Below are positions 54,774 to 62,665 of a stretch of DNA of 64,000 bases, one piece after another. This DNA comes from Acidobacteriota bacterium. Lineage in GTDB: Bacteria; Actinomycetota; Acidimicrobiia; Acidimicrobiales; Microtrichaceae. The stretch is taken from contig QEUP01000013.1 in the NCBI GenBank assembly GCA_003577145.1, positions 172,837 through 236,836 on the forward strand, written 5' to 3'. Positions within the stretch are counted from its first letter, which is position 1. The number at the start of each line of letters is the position of its first letter. Under the pieces are notes generated by a model that saw only the letters and a program-made list of their open reading frames with translations, was not told the origin of the DNA and ran no database searches. The position numbers and the translations under genes were made by a program.

Positions 54774-55814
54774 TCAGGAGCCGAGCAATTGCTGGGCGGT
54801 CTGCTCGTCGAGCACCGCGGCGGAACCAGGATCGACGAGGGAGATCCACGTCGTTCCCGGCTGAAGGCGGATCGTGGATCCGTCGGCGGCGATCAGCTCG
54901 AAGGGAGCCGCTGGGTCGTCGCGGGCCCAGGTCCCGGACACGACCCGTCCACCGACGAACACCATCGCCGAACCGGACCCGACTGTGAGCGCCTCCGGCG
55001 AGGTCGCGTCCGCCTGGCTCTGGCTGTACTGCACATCGAGCACCACGACGTTCGTCGGGGCCAGCTGCCGGCCGGACTCGTCGGTCTGGGGCAGACCGTA
55101 CTCGTAACGAGCCCAACCACCTCGCCTGTCGTCCCACACGTAGGCCACCTCGAAGTCTGCGTCACTTGTCGTCGCACCCGCAGCAGCCTCGCCGGCGGCG
55201 GGCTCTTCGCCGGCCAGGTAGGAGAACTGGGGGTTCGGAGGTCGGGAACCGACCGGCGCCAGAGCCCACAGGTCGGCCGATTTTGCGTACAGGTTGTGGG
55301 GCGCTTCACGCTCGGGAGACCGGTAGTAGGAGTCCGGGGTGATGCTGTCCCCAACGTTGAACGCGTCGGCTGACTGCAAAGCGGTGAGTACGCCCGGGTT
55401 GCCGCCCGAGTTGGCGAACAGCGGCGTGTTCAGCGCAGCAAGAAGCGCCGGGTCGCTGGTGCGCGCCGACCTGATGGGACCGATGTCGCCCACCTCGGCG
55501 GAGTGGAACACCGCGAGGAACCGGGTGACGCCCTCGACCCGGATCTCATAGACGATGTCAGCGTCCTCCAAGCCCGTCTGGGGCACGGCCGCCTCGGAGT
55601 TGTCGATCTTGGCGGCCAGCGCCGGACGGTCCAGGCGCGCTACTGCCTCACCGGTCACCTCCAAGCCGGTGAGTGGCGCCACGGCTCTGTCCAGTTCGCC
55701 CTCGCCGCTGGACGTGTCGTCTTCGCCCCCGAGGAGGAACCCGGCTGCGAAGGCACCACCGAGCACCAGCACGACCCCGCACAGAACAGCAGCGATCCTG
55801 GCGTTCCGGCTCAC
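54774..55814 (-). CDS. DUF3048 (YerB-like) membrane-anchored protein
   Basis: 346 residues from GTG 55814. One N-terminal membrane or signal segment (IAAVLCGVVLVLGGAFAAGFLLGG, about 7-30) is followed by the DUF3048 domain: PLTGLEV, RPALAAKIDNSEAAVPQTGL, IVYEIRVEGVTRFLAVFHS, GPIRSARTSDPALLAAL, and a C-terminal half with VFVGGRVVSGTWARDD and LQPGTTWISLVD. No Cys lipobox is seen, unlike its neighbour. Function unknown; it acts outside the membrane. It is 16 bases after a paralogue. Confidence 0.82.
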   Translation of the reverse strand: MSRNARIAAVLCGVVLVLGGAFAAGFLLGGEDDTSSGEGELDRAVAPLTGLEVTGEAVARLDRPALAAKIDNSEAAVPQTGLEDADIVYEIRVEGVTRFLAVFHSAEVGDIGPIRSARTSDPALLAALNTPLFANSGGNPGVLTALQSADAFNVGDSITPDSYYRSPEREAPHNLYAKSADLWALAPVGSRPPNPQFSYLAGEEPAAGEAAAGATTSDADFEVAYVWDDRRGGWARYEYGLPQTDESGRQLAPTNVVVLDVQYSQSQADATSPEALTVGSGSAMVFVGGRVVSGTWARDDPAAPFELIAADGSTIRLQPGTTWISLVDPGSAAVLDEQTAQQLLGS

Positions 55815-55830
55815 CGCGTGCCGCGCCGGC

Positions 55831-57072
55831 TCACGGGGTTCGACCGGTGGCGAGTACGGAGGCGGCGGTGCCCTCGTCCATGAGCGCCGTGCCGTCCACA
55901 GGCGTGATCGCCAGATAGGTGTTACCTGGCGTCAACATGATCGGATTGCCCTCGTAGTCGGTGAGCGTGAAGGGATGGTGCGCATCGCTCCTTGCCCAGA
56001 GCCCGTAGATGACATGGCCCTGGGAGAACACGGCTACTGCACCCGTGCCTGTGGTGATGGCGTGGGGGTCCCTTGCATCTGCGGGGCCGGGGATGGTGGT
56101 GACCTCGACGGAGACGACGTTGACCGCGCTCAGCTGCGCCCCGGTCTCGTCGACGTGAGGCCCACCGTCCTGGTAGCGCACCCACGTGTTGCGGTCGGCG
56201 GCCCAGACCCACATCGGTTCCCCGTCCTCGGTGCCGAAGTCGAGGGTGAGACCGGCTGCGGGGGTTGCGGTCCCGGGCAGATCGTCACCCGGCGCGTAGT
56301 ACTGGAACTGCGGCGCCGGCGGGGTGTCCTCTGGTGTCGCGTATCCGCGCAGCACCGACCCGGTCGAGTACAGGTTGTGGGGAGCGGGCCGGGTCGAGTC
56401 GCGGTAGTAGTCCTCGAAGGCGACGAGGTCGTGGTTGACGTTGTGCACGTCGGCCTCGTACATGATCTCGGTCACGCCTTCGTTGCCTCCCGACCAGGCG
56501 ACGAGCGGATGGCCGAGCATCGGCAACAACTCGGCGTCGTGGGTACGGGCAGACCGGATGGGCCCGACCCGCTCTATGTCCTGTGAATGGAAGATGGCCG
56601 CGAAGCGGCTCTTCTCCCATACCGGCTCCTCGATCACGATGTCGGCCTGGTTGAGCCCGGCCTGGGGCATGGCGAGGACGTCGTTGTCGATCTTCACCAC
56701 CAACGCCGGGCGCTGCAGCCGAGCCTCCTCGGCGGCGCTGATGGGGATGCCGGTCAGCGGCGCGGTGGGAACCGGCGGGGCGGTTGTCGCCGAACTCGAC
56801 GAGGTGGAGCTGATCTCGGAGCCGCCCACTGCGGTCTCGCTGGTGGACGAACCACATGCAGCCGCCAACAGGGCGACCGCGGCCGCCAGCGCGAGCGCCA
56901 CGAGGCGAGCGGAGCGGCTCGACGATCTGGGACCGTCGAGGCGCGCCAGGCGCGACGCCTCGATCCCGGTACCCGCCGTGCGACACGGCACTTCCACCTT
57001 GGAGTGCCGCCTGCCGGCGGATTTCCGAGCTGACGACGACGGTGGCTCATGACGGGGGGTTCGACGTTTCAC
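55831..57072 (-). CDS. DUF3048 (YerB-like) lipoprotein
   Basis: Up to 413 residues from GTG 57072. A lipobox LAAAC ends a hydrophobic stretch (VALALAAAVALLAAAC, about 58-73), but 57 residues precede it, so the true start may be the GTG at 56997 or later. The DUF3048 domain follows a Ser/Thr-rich linker: PLTGIPI, RPALVVKIDNDVLAMPQAGL, GPIRSARTHDAELL, then GLWARSDAHHPF and LTPGNTYLAITPVD. It is a clear paralogue of the next gene. Function unknown. Confidence 0.82.
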   Translation of the reverse strand: MKRRTPRHEPPSSSARKSAGRRHSKVEVPCRTAGTGIEASRLARLDGPRSSSRSARLVALALAAAVALLAAACGSSTSETAVGGSEISSTSSSSATTAPPVPTAPLTGIPISAAEEARLQRPALVVKIDNDVLAMPQAGLNQADIVIEEPVWEKSRFAAIFHSQDIERVGPIRSARTHDAELLPMLGHPLVAWSGGNEGVTEIMYEADVHNVNHDLVAFEDYYRDSTRPAPHNLYSTGSVLRGYATPEDTPPAPQFQYYAPGDDLPGTATPAAGLTLDFGTEDGEPMWVWAADRNTWVRYQDGGPHVDETGAQLSAVNVVSVEVTTIPGPADARDPHAITTGTGAVAVFSQGHVIYGLWARSDAHHPFTLTDYEGNPIMLTPGNTYLAITPVDGTALMDEGTAASVLATGRTP

Positions 57073-57088
57073 GGCATGCTGCTTTCGT

Positions 57089-57985
57089 TCACAACTCTCT
57101 GAGTGCTGCAATGCGCTCTTCGAGTGGGGGGTGGGTCGCAAACAGATGGTTCAGACGCGAGAGATGACCTTCCTCCGCCGACCGGGGCATGGGTTCTTCG
57201 ATCCACATGTGGGCGGTGGCCCGCGAGCCCGACCTCACGACGGTCGTGTCCGCTTGCAGCTTCTCCAGGGCCGAGATCAGTCCCGGTGGGTAGCGCGTCA
57301 TCTCCACCGCTGAGACGTCGGCCAGGGATTCGCGCCGCCGCCCGATTGCCAATTGCATCAGCTTCCCAATCAGCGGCGCGAGTAGCAAAAGCACGATGCC
57401 GACGATGGCGAGAACAGCTCCGGCGTTGCCGCCGTCGCGCCGACGGTGACCGCTGAACCACAGAGTGCGAAGTGTGACGTCGGCCAGGAGCGTGAGGAAG
57501 CCGACCATCGTCACCGCAATCGTGTTGACCAGGATGTCGTAGTTCTTGACGTGGCTCAGCTCGTGCGCCAGCACCCCCTCCAGCTCGATGCGGTCCATCT
57601 TGTCGAGTAGGCCGGTTGTGACGGCGATGGCGCTGTGCCGTGGGTTTCGCCCGGTGGCGAAGGCGTTGGGGGCGGCGTCGTCGACGATGTACAAGGCCGG
57701 CGGCGGTAGCCCCGAGGCGATGCAGAGGCCCTCGACGAGGTTGTGGTACCTGGCGAACTGCTCCGGCGGTGCGGGCTTGGCCCGACTCACCGCCAGAGCG
57801 ATCCTGTCCGAGTTCCAATAGCTGGCCCATGTGAGTAATACGGCGACCACCACGGCGATGGCCACCGCGCTCCAACCGAAGTCGAAGACGTACAGAACGA
57901 GTGCGGTCACGGTGGCGGTGACCACCACGAACGCTATGACCAGCAGCGCGCTGCGCCGCTTGTTTGCCGTTACCTGGTCGTACAG
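57089..57985 (-). CDS. htpX: HtpX-like membrane zinc metalloprotease
   Basis: 298 residues if translation begins at CTG 57985. HELSHVKNYD carries the HExxH zinc motif, and the third ligand Glu is in RRRESLADVSAVE; four hydrophobic segments flank them. The first conventional start is GTG 57928, which would drop LYDQVTANKRRSALLVIAF, the typical beginning of the family. An in-frame TAG lies just before, and GGTAGG sits 5 bases upstream of the CTG. It degrades damaged membrane proteins; lemA precedes it, a common pairing. Confidence 0.88.
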   Translation of the reverse strand: MYDQVTANKRRSALLVIAFVVVTATVTALVLYVFDFGWSAVAIAVVVAVLLTWASYWNSDRIALAVSRAKPAPPEQFARYHNLVEGLCIASGLPPPALYIVDDAAPNAFATGRNPRHSAIAVTTGLLDKMDRIELEGVLAHELSHVKNYDILVNTIAVTMVGFLTLLADVTLRTLWFSGHRRRDGGNAGAVLAIVGIVLLLLAPLIGKLMQLAIGRRRESLADVSAVEMTRYPPGLISALEKLQADTTVVRSGSRATAHMWIEEPMPRSAEEGHLSRLNHLFATHPPLEERIAALREL

Positions 57986-58004
57986 GACTGCCTACCTTCG
58001 TGTT

Positions 58005-58556
58005 TCAGAACTGCACTTGGACCGGGCCCCGGGATTCGTCGTCTGCCTCGAAGTACTCCCGTCCGGTGAACCTGAAGATCCCCGCGACCATCACCGCCGG
58101 GAACGTCTGGATCTTGGTGTTGTACTTGTAGACGGTGTCGTTGTAGAACTGCCGCGCGTAGGCGATGCGGCCCTCGGTGGCAGTCAACTCCTCCTGCAGC
58201 TCCAGGAAGCTCTGGTTGGCCTTGAGATCCGGATACGCCTCCTGGAGTGCGAACAGCGACTTCAGCGCGCCGGTGATCATGTTCTCGGCCTGAGCCTGTT
58301 CCTGCGGCCCTTGGGCCTGCATCCCCATGTTGCGGGCCTGGATGACGTTCTCGAGGGTCTCCTTCTCGTGGGACGCGTAGCCCTTGACCGTCTCCACCAG
58401 GTTGGGGATGAGGTCATAGCGCCGCTTGAGCTGCACGTCGATCTGAGCCCAGGCGTTCTCTATACGGTTCCGGAGCTTGACCAGCCCGTTGTAGAGAACG
58501 ACGAGCCAGATCACCAGCAAGACGACGATTCCTAGGATGATCCAGAGTGCGATCAT
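58005..58556 (-). CDS. lemA: LemA family protein
   Basis: 183 residues from ATG 58556 with AGAGGGAGTTTC upstream. One N-terminal membrane helix (IALWIILGIVVLLVIWLVVLY, about 2-22) precedes a four-helix domain with YNGLVKLRNRIENAWAQIDVQLKRRYDLIPNL, the family hallmark, and YNTKIQTFPAVMVA near the end. LemA genes often precede htpX or similar membrane proteases; a joint role is inferred only from this. The role of LemA itself is not well known. Confidence 0.9.
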   Translation of the reverse strand: MIALWIILGIVVLLVIWLVVLYNGLVKLRNRIENAWAQIDVQLKRRYDLIPNLVETVKGYASHEKETLENVIQARNMGMQAQGPQEQAQAENMITGALKSLFALQEAYPDLKANQSFLELQEELTATEGRIAYARQFYNDTVYKYNTKIQTFPAVMVAGIFRFTGREYFEADDESRGPVQVQF

Positions 58557-58635
58557 GAAACTCCCTCTGGGACGATCGGCCACCATGATAAGAGGCCGGG
58601 CGGCCGATCCTTGGTATTTCCGGGGCGTGGCCCCC

Positions 58636-59733
58636 TCACAACGAGTGGTATCGGATCAGATACTCGTCGGCGAGGCGCTCCATGGAGAATTCGCCTGCGC
58701 GTCGCCGCCCCGACTCGACCAGACTGCCTGCCAGGTCCTTGTCGGCGCACAACCGGCCCAGCGCAGCCCCCAGCGCGTCGCCATCGCCGGCTGCGACGAG
58801 CAACGCGTCGAGGTGGTTGCGGGCCACCCGCGCATAGCCCGGTATGTCGCTGGCCACGACGGGCGTACCGGCAGCCATGCTCTCGAGCAGCACCACGCCG
58901 AATGACTCGCCCATCAGCGACGGCGCACAGAACACGTCCGCACCGCGGAGCCGGCTGTCCCGTTCTTCGTCAGAGATCGTCCCGAGCCACTCGATCCGGG
59001 GATCTCCGGCATGTCGGCGCTGGAGTTCAGCGGTCTGCGGCCCCTCACCCGCCACCCACAGCCTCAGGTCGGACGGGAGTCTGCCGATGGCCTCCAGCAA
59101 GACGCCGAGACCCTTGCGCTCCTCGTGACGCCCCACGAAGAACACCGTGGGGCCGTCCGTCGGCCACGGATCGGCGTTGGCGAAACGGTCCACCTCGACC
59201 CCGTTGAACAGAATCTCGTAATCGCCGCCCAGTGAGCGCCTTGCCATCTGCCTCGCGTCATCGGAGACCGCGACCCGCAGGTCGATGCGTCGCCCCAGCC
59301 AGCGGACGATCGGGCCGAGCAGTTCATACGCTGAGCTCCCGCCCGCAGCGTGAAAGGTGCCGACGATCGGTGCGTTCTTGCCGAACAGAGCCGTCATCGT
59401 CGGGCCGGGCACCAGCGGCTCGTGCAGGTGGAGGATGTCGAACCCCTCGTCGTTCAACGCCCGGATGGTGCGCAAGGTCGCCGAGATGTCCGGTGCGATC
59501 GGGGCAATCGAGCCGTTGGCCGCGGTGGGGACGCTGTTGCCCAGAGGTGTCACGGCGGCGTCGGGGGGTGGGCCGTCACAGGGCGCGAGCACCCGCACCT
59601 GGTGACCGCGCCTTCGTAGCGCGCGCCCCAACGCCAGAACCTGTCCCTGCACCCCACCAGGGATGGTCAGGCTGTAGGGGCACACAAGCCCGATCCGCAG
59701 ACTGCCGGCAGGCCGGCCCGTGACCCGGTTCAC
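58636..59733 (-). CDS. pimA: Phosphatidylinositol mannosyltransferase, PimA-like (GT4)
   Basis: 365 residues from GTG 59733, which overlaps the acyltransferase stop (GTGA). GT-B fold: LRIGLVCPYSLTIPGGVQGQVLALGRAL (about 12) as in PimA, HLHEPLVPGPTM, FHAAGGSSAYEL, and the donor site PSLMGESFGVVLLESMAAGTPVVASDIPG. It would transfer mannose from GDP-mannose to phosphatidylinositol on the inner membrane face. The order pgsA-acyltransferase-pimA matches the mycobacterial locus, which supports the assignment. Confidence 0.85.
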   Translation of the reverse strand: MNRVTGRPAGSLRIGLVCPYSLTIPGGVQGQVLALGRALRRRGHQVRVLAPCDGPPPDAAVTPLGNSVPTAANGSIAPIAPDISATLRTIRALNDEGFDILHLHEPLVPGPTMTALFGKNAPIVGTFHAAGGSSAYELLGPIVRWLGRRIDLRVAVSDDARQMARRSLGGDYEILFNGVEVDRFANADPWPTDGPTVFFVGRHEERKGLGVLLEAIGRLPSDLRLWVAGEGPQTAELQRRHAGDPRIEWLGTISDEERDSRLRGADVFCAPSLMGESFGVVLLESMAAGTPVVASDIPGYARVARNHLDALLVAAGDGDALGAALGRLCADKDLAGSLVESGRRRAGEFSMERLADEYLIRYHSL

Positions 59734-60629
59734 TCCGGGGCCTCCAGCCCCAGAGCCCGGCGATCGCTGGGCCAGTTCGGCTGCATCAGGAACCACTGTT
59801 CGGGCTCTCGTCTGATGAGGCCCTCCAACTCGTGAGCCAGGGCCTGGGTGATCCTCTTCACGTCGTCGCGCAGCGATCCGCTGCGCTCGACGGCGAGCGG
59901 CGGGCGGACCACGGCATGAACGTGGTCGTCGCGGAAGTACACGGCGCTGGGCAGGATGTCGGTACCGGTGCGAATCGCCAGCGTCGCCGGGCCCCCCGGG
60001 AGCCTGGTCCGCTCGCCGAAGAACTCGACTTCGACGCCTCCCCCACCGATGTCGCGATCGCTCAACAGGCAGACCACATCACCACGCTTGATCGCCTTTA
60101 TCACCTCTGCGCCGGCGCCTGCACCGAGGGGGACGATGTGCATTCCCAGCGACTCCCGGAACTCCAGGAACCAGTCGAAGAGCTCAGGGGGTTCGAGCGG
60201 CTCGACGACCGCGGTGACCCCGAGCTGTTGGACTTCGGTGAGCCAGAAGGCCGCCCACTCCCAGCCGCCCATGTGGGGAAGCGCCAGAATCGGCCCCAGA
60301 CCACGTGAGCGGGTCCGTTCGACGCTCTCGTAGCCCTCGTAGGCGAACCCGGCGTCCACCTCATGGACGCTGAGCGAGGGCAGCCGGAACGAGTCGACGT
60401 AGTAGCGGGCATACGAGTCGAACACCCGGCCGGTAGCCCGCCGAAGCTGTGGTGGCGAGAGCCTTCCCTCGTAGATGCGCTGCAGGTTGCGCTCCACGAC
60501 CTGTCGTCGTTCGGGTGAGACCGCCGCGACGGTCCGGGCTATGGCGCGGGCGCCGTTCTCGGCAACTCGTCGCGGGAAGGCCTGGCAGAGGGCCGACCCC
60601 GCCTTGTAGGCGCTGACCGAGAAATCCAA
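59730..60629 (-). CDS. LpxL/HtrB-family acyltransferase, probable PIM acyltransferase
   Basis: 299 residues from TTG 60629, the first start codon after the pgsA stop; a GTG at 60758 would overlap pgsA by 122 bases. The family catalytic motif is LALPHMGGWEWA (His-x4-Glu, about 144-155), with VCLLSDRDIGGGGVEVEFFGERTRLPGG further on. In mycobacteria the gene at this place (patA) acylates the mannose of phosphatidylinositol mannosides; the same role is inferred here from order and family. Confidence 0.83.
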   Translation of the reverse strand: MDFSVSAYKAGSALCQAFPRRVAENGARAIARTVAAVSPERRQVVERNLQRIYEGRLSPPQLRRATGRVFDSYARYYVDSFRLPSLSVHEVDAGFAYEGYESVERTRSRGLGPILALPHMGGWEWAAFWLTEVQQLGVTAVVEPLEPPELFDWFLEFRESLGMHIVPLGAGAGAEVIKAIKRGDVVCLLSDRDIGGGGVEVEFFGERTRLPGGPATLAIRTGTDILPSAVYFRDDHVHAVVRPPLAVERSGSLRDDVKRITQALAHELEGLIRREPEQWFLMQPNWPSDRRALGLEAPE

Positions 60630-60636
60630 CGCAGCT

Positions 60637-61332
60637 TCAGGGGGACCGGCGGCCGCTCTGGCGATCGCGGGCCCTGGTCCGCCATCTCTGGGTCGTGGAC
60701 TGAGCGGCCCGCCGTGGACGGCGTCGCGTGGGCTGTGCCTTGACCGGCTTCGGCTCACTCGCCTGGCGCCAGACCTTGACGAACCTCTGGACCGCCGTCA
60801 CCACGCTGAGGGCGAGCATCACCCACAGGACCGGTATCAGCAACTGGTCGAACAGCAGGCCGAAGCCGAGGAGTATGAAACGCTCGGCTCTTTCCATGAT
60901 CCCTCCGCGCGCGTCGTATCCCAGGGCATCGGCTTTGGCCCGCTGATAGGAGACGAGGAACGCCGAGACCATGACGGCGACAGGCAGGATGGCTACGGGG
61001 CCGGGCTCGTTGACGGCCAGGTAGTAGGCAACCCCTCCGAACAGCAGCGCGTCTGTCAGGCGGTCGGCGACCGAATCGAGAAACGCCCCACGCTGGCTGG
61101 GGTTACCGCCTGCTTTGGCTACGGCACCGTCGATCAGATCGGGCAGACCGGTGAGGATCAGCAGGAGAAGGCCCACGCGCAGGGCGCCGGCACCGATGGC
61201 CACCGCGGCGCCCACCGCGAACACCACGCCCAGCGCGGTTATGTGGTCGGCCTTCAGGCCGGTGCGGCGGATCTTGGCCCCTAGGGGTTTGAGGCCCTTC
61301 TCGATGTTGCTCCGCCAGCGTCCGTCGAACAC
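60637..61332 (-). CDS. pgsA: CDP-alcohol phosphatidyltransferase, probable phosphatidylinositol phosphate synthase
   Basis: 231 residues from GTG 61332 with AGGAG upstream. The CDP-alcohol transferase signature is complete at about 65-91 (DLIDGAVAK, then GAFLDSVAD), with Lys in place of the usual Arg after the DG pair. About six membrane segments fill the first 190 residues; a basic tail follows. It leads the pimA locus, so the likely reaction is CDP-diacylglycerol plus inositol phosphate. A glycerol-phosphate substrate cannot be excluded from sequence. Confidence 0.85.
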   Translation of the reverse strand: MFDGRWRSNIEKGLKPLGAKIRRTGLKADHITALGVVFAVGAAVAIGAGALRVGLLLLILTGLPDLIDGAVAKAGGNPSQRGAFLDSVADRLTDALLFGGVAYYLAVNEPGPVAILPVAVMVSAFLVSYQRAKADALGYDARGGIMERAERFILLGFGLLFDQLLIPVLWVMLALSVVTAVQRFVKVWRQASEPKPVKAQPTRRRPRRAAQSTTQRWRTRARDRQSGRRSP

Positions 61333-61553
61333 GGGTGACGCTCCTGGTGGGGGACTCTCGTACCTGCCGGCGCCCGGTTGGGGGGTGGACCCCCGGACCT
61401 GGCACGGCTGTCGTTCAGGGTAGCAACCGGACCGGGGGTGTCACGTCATCGGTGACCCGAGGCACAGCCCGGGCTGGGACTTGGCTCCGGACGAGAATCC
61501 GTGCTCCGGGCGGAGCAAGATGTTGCGGTGACGGTCCTGAGGGGGTGCCCACC

Positions 61554-62615
61554 ATGAAGAGGGTTGGGTTGAAGGCGCTGCTGGTAGCGCTGGCGCTGGC
61601 TGTCCTGGCAGCAGCGTGCACCGATTCCGGAGACGGCGCCGAGGAGTCGGCGCCCGACGAGGACGGGTCCCCTGCGGTCCCCGAGTCCACAGCCTCGCCT
61701 GGTTCCACCGCGGATCTCCGGCTGGTCACCCTGAACCTGCTCCACGGCCTGCCGTATGTGGCCTGCGCGCCCGACAGCGACTCCTGTCAGGCTGCGGACC
61801 GCCTCGACGGCCTTTTCGCGCTGATCGAGGACGAGGCCTCCTGCCCCGACGTGATCGGCCTGCAGGAGATCGGCCCGGAGCAAAAGGAGATGATACCCGA
61901 CCAGCTCGCCGACCTCTGCGAGGGCGTCTACGCGATGCTCTTCGAGGACGAAGGCAGCGTCGACGAGACGATGGTGCTCACCTCACTACCCGTCGTCGAA
62001 CACCGCTCGGTTGACCTCTCGGGGCCCCCGTGGACAGCCCACTGGGCTCGGTTGGAATCTGATCTCGGCCCGGTCGACTTCTTGACCACTCATTTCGCCA
62101 GCGACTCCTACAACCCCGACTGCACGCCCGAGGTGTGCTCGCCGGTCTGCCCGACCGGGGTCGAGATGGGAACCTGCAACGCCATCGAGGTGGTGCATTT
62201 CCTGGACGAGAACGCCGATCCCGACGGGGTCACGATCGTCACCGGCGACCTCAACCAGTCGCTCGACCATCCCCGCATCCGCACCATCACCGACGCCGGC
62301 TACCGGGACGTGTGGCTCGAGGCCGGCAACCCCGAATGTGATCCCGCAACCGGTGTGGGCTGCACCTGTTGCATCGAGGGCAATGACGGGTTGGAAGGCC
62401 TCGCCACACCGGAGAAGACCTTCTCGAGCCGCATCGACTTCGTGCTGGTTCGCGCGCCGGATGCCTGCGAGTTGGCTGTCGACTCCCCCGATGATGGCGA
62501 CGGCGACGGCACCGCCACCGCCGTCTTCGCCGGTGATCCGCTCGATCCGCCGATCAACGGCGTGTACTGGGCATCCGACCACGCCGGCGTGCAGGCCGAT
62601 CTCTCCTGCGCCTGA
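61554..62615 (+). CDS. Secreted lipoprotein of the endonuclease/exonuclease/phosphatase family
   Basis: 353 residues from ATG 61554. A signal peptide with lipobox LAAAC (LVALALAVLAAAC, about 10-22) is followed by an acidic Ser-rich linker and an EEP domain: RLVTLNLLHG (about 56), GLQEIGPEQ with the catalytic Glu, VTGDLNQSLDHPR, SRIDFVLVR and ASDHAGV with the catalytic His. Cys-rich loops (CTPEVCSPVCPTG and GCTCCIEG) are unusual and may form disulfides outside the cell. It could be a phosphodiesterase or nuclease; the substrate is unknown. The 221-base gap before it holds no gene. Confidence 0.83.
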   Translation: MKRVGLKALLVALALAVLAAACTDSGDGAEESAPDEDGSPAVPESTASPGSTADLRLVTLNLLHGLPYVACAPDSDSCQAADRLDGLFALIEDEASCPDVIGLQEIGPEQKEMIPDQLADLCEGVYAMLFEDEGSVDETMVLTSLPVVEHRSVDLSGPPWTAHWARLESDLGPVDFLTTHFASDSYNPDCTPEVCSPVCPTGVEMGTCNAIEVVHFLDENADPDGVTIVTGDLNQSLDHPRIRTITDAGYRDVWLEAGNPECDPATGVGCTCCIEGNDGLEGLATPEKTFSSRIDFVLVRAPDACELAVDSPDDGDGDGTATAVFAGDPLDPPINGVYWASDHAGVQADLSCA

Positions 62616-62651
62616 GCGGTGGGCGTCCCCGCAGCAGGACCCCTCGTACGG

Positions 62652-62665
62652 GGCGACTAGTCGCC
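62652..62665. repeat. 14-base palindrome between convergent genes
   Basis: GGCGACTAGTCGCC is a perfect palindrome that contains the TAG stop of the minus-strand gene ending at 62657. It might be part of a terminator or just chance. Confidence 0.3.
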
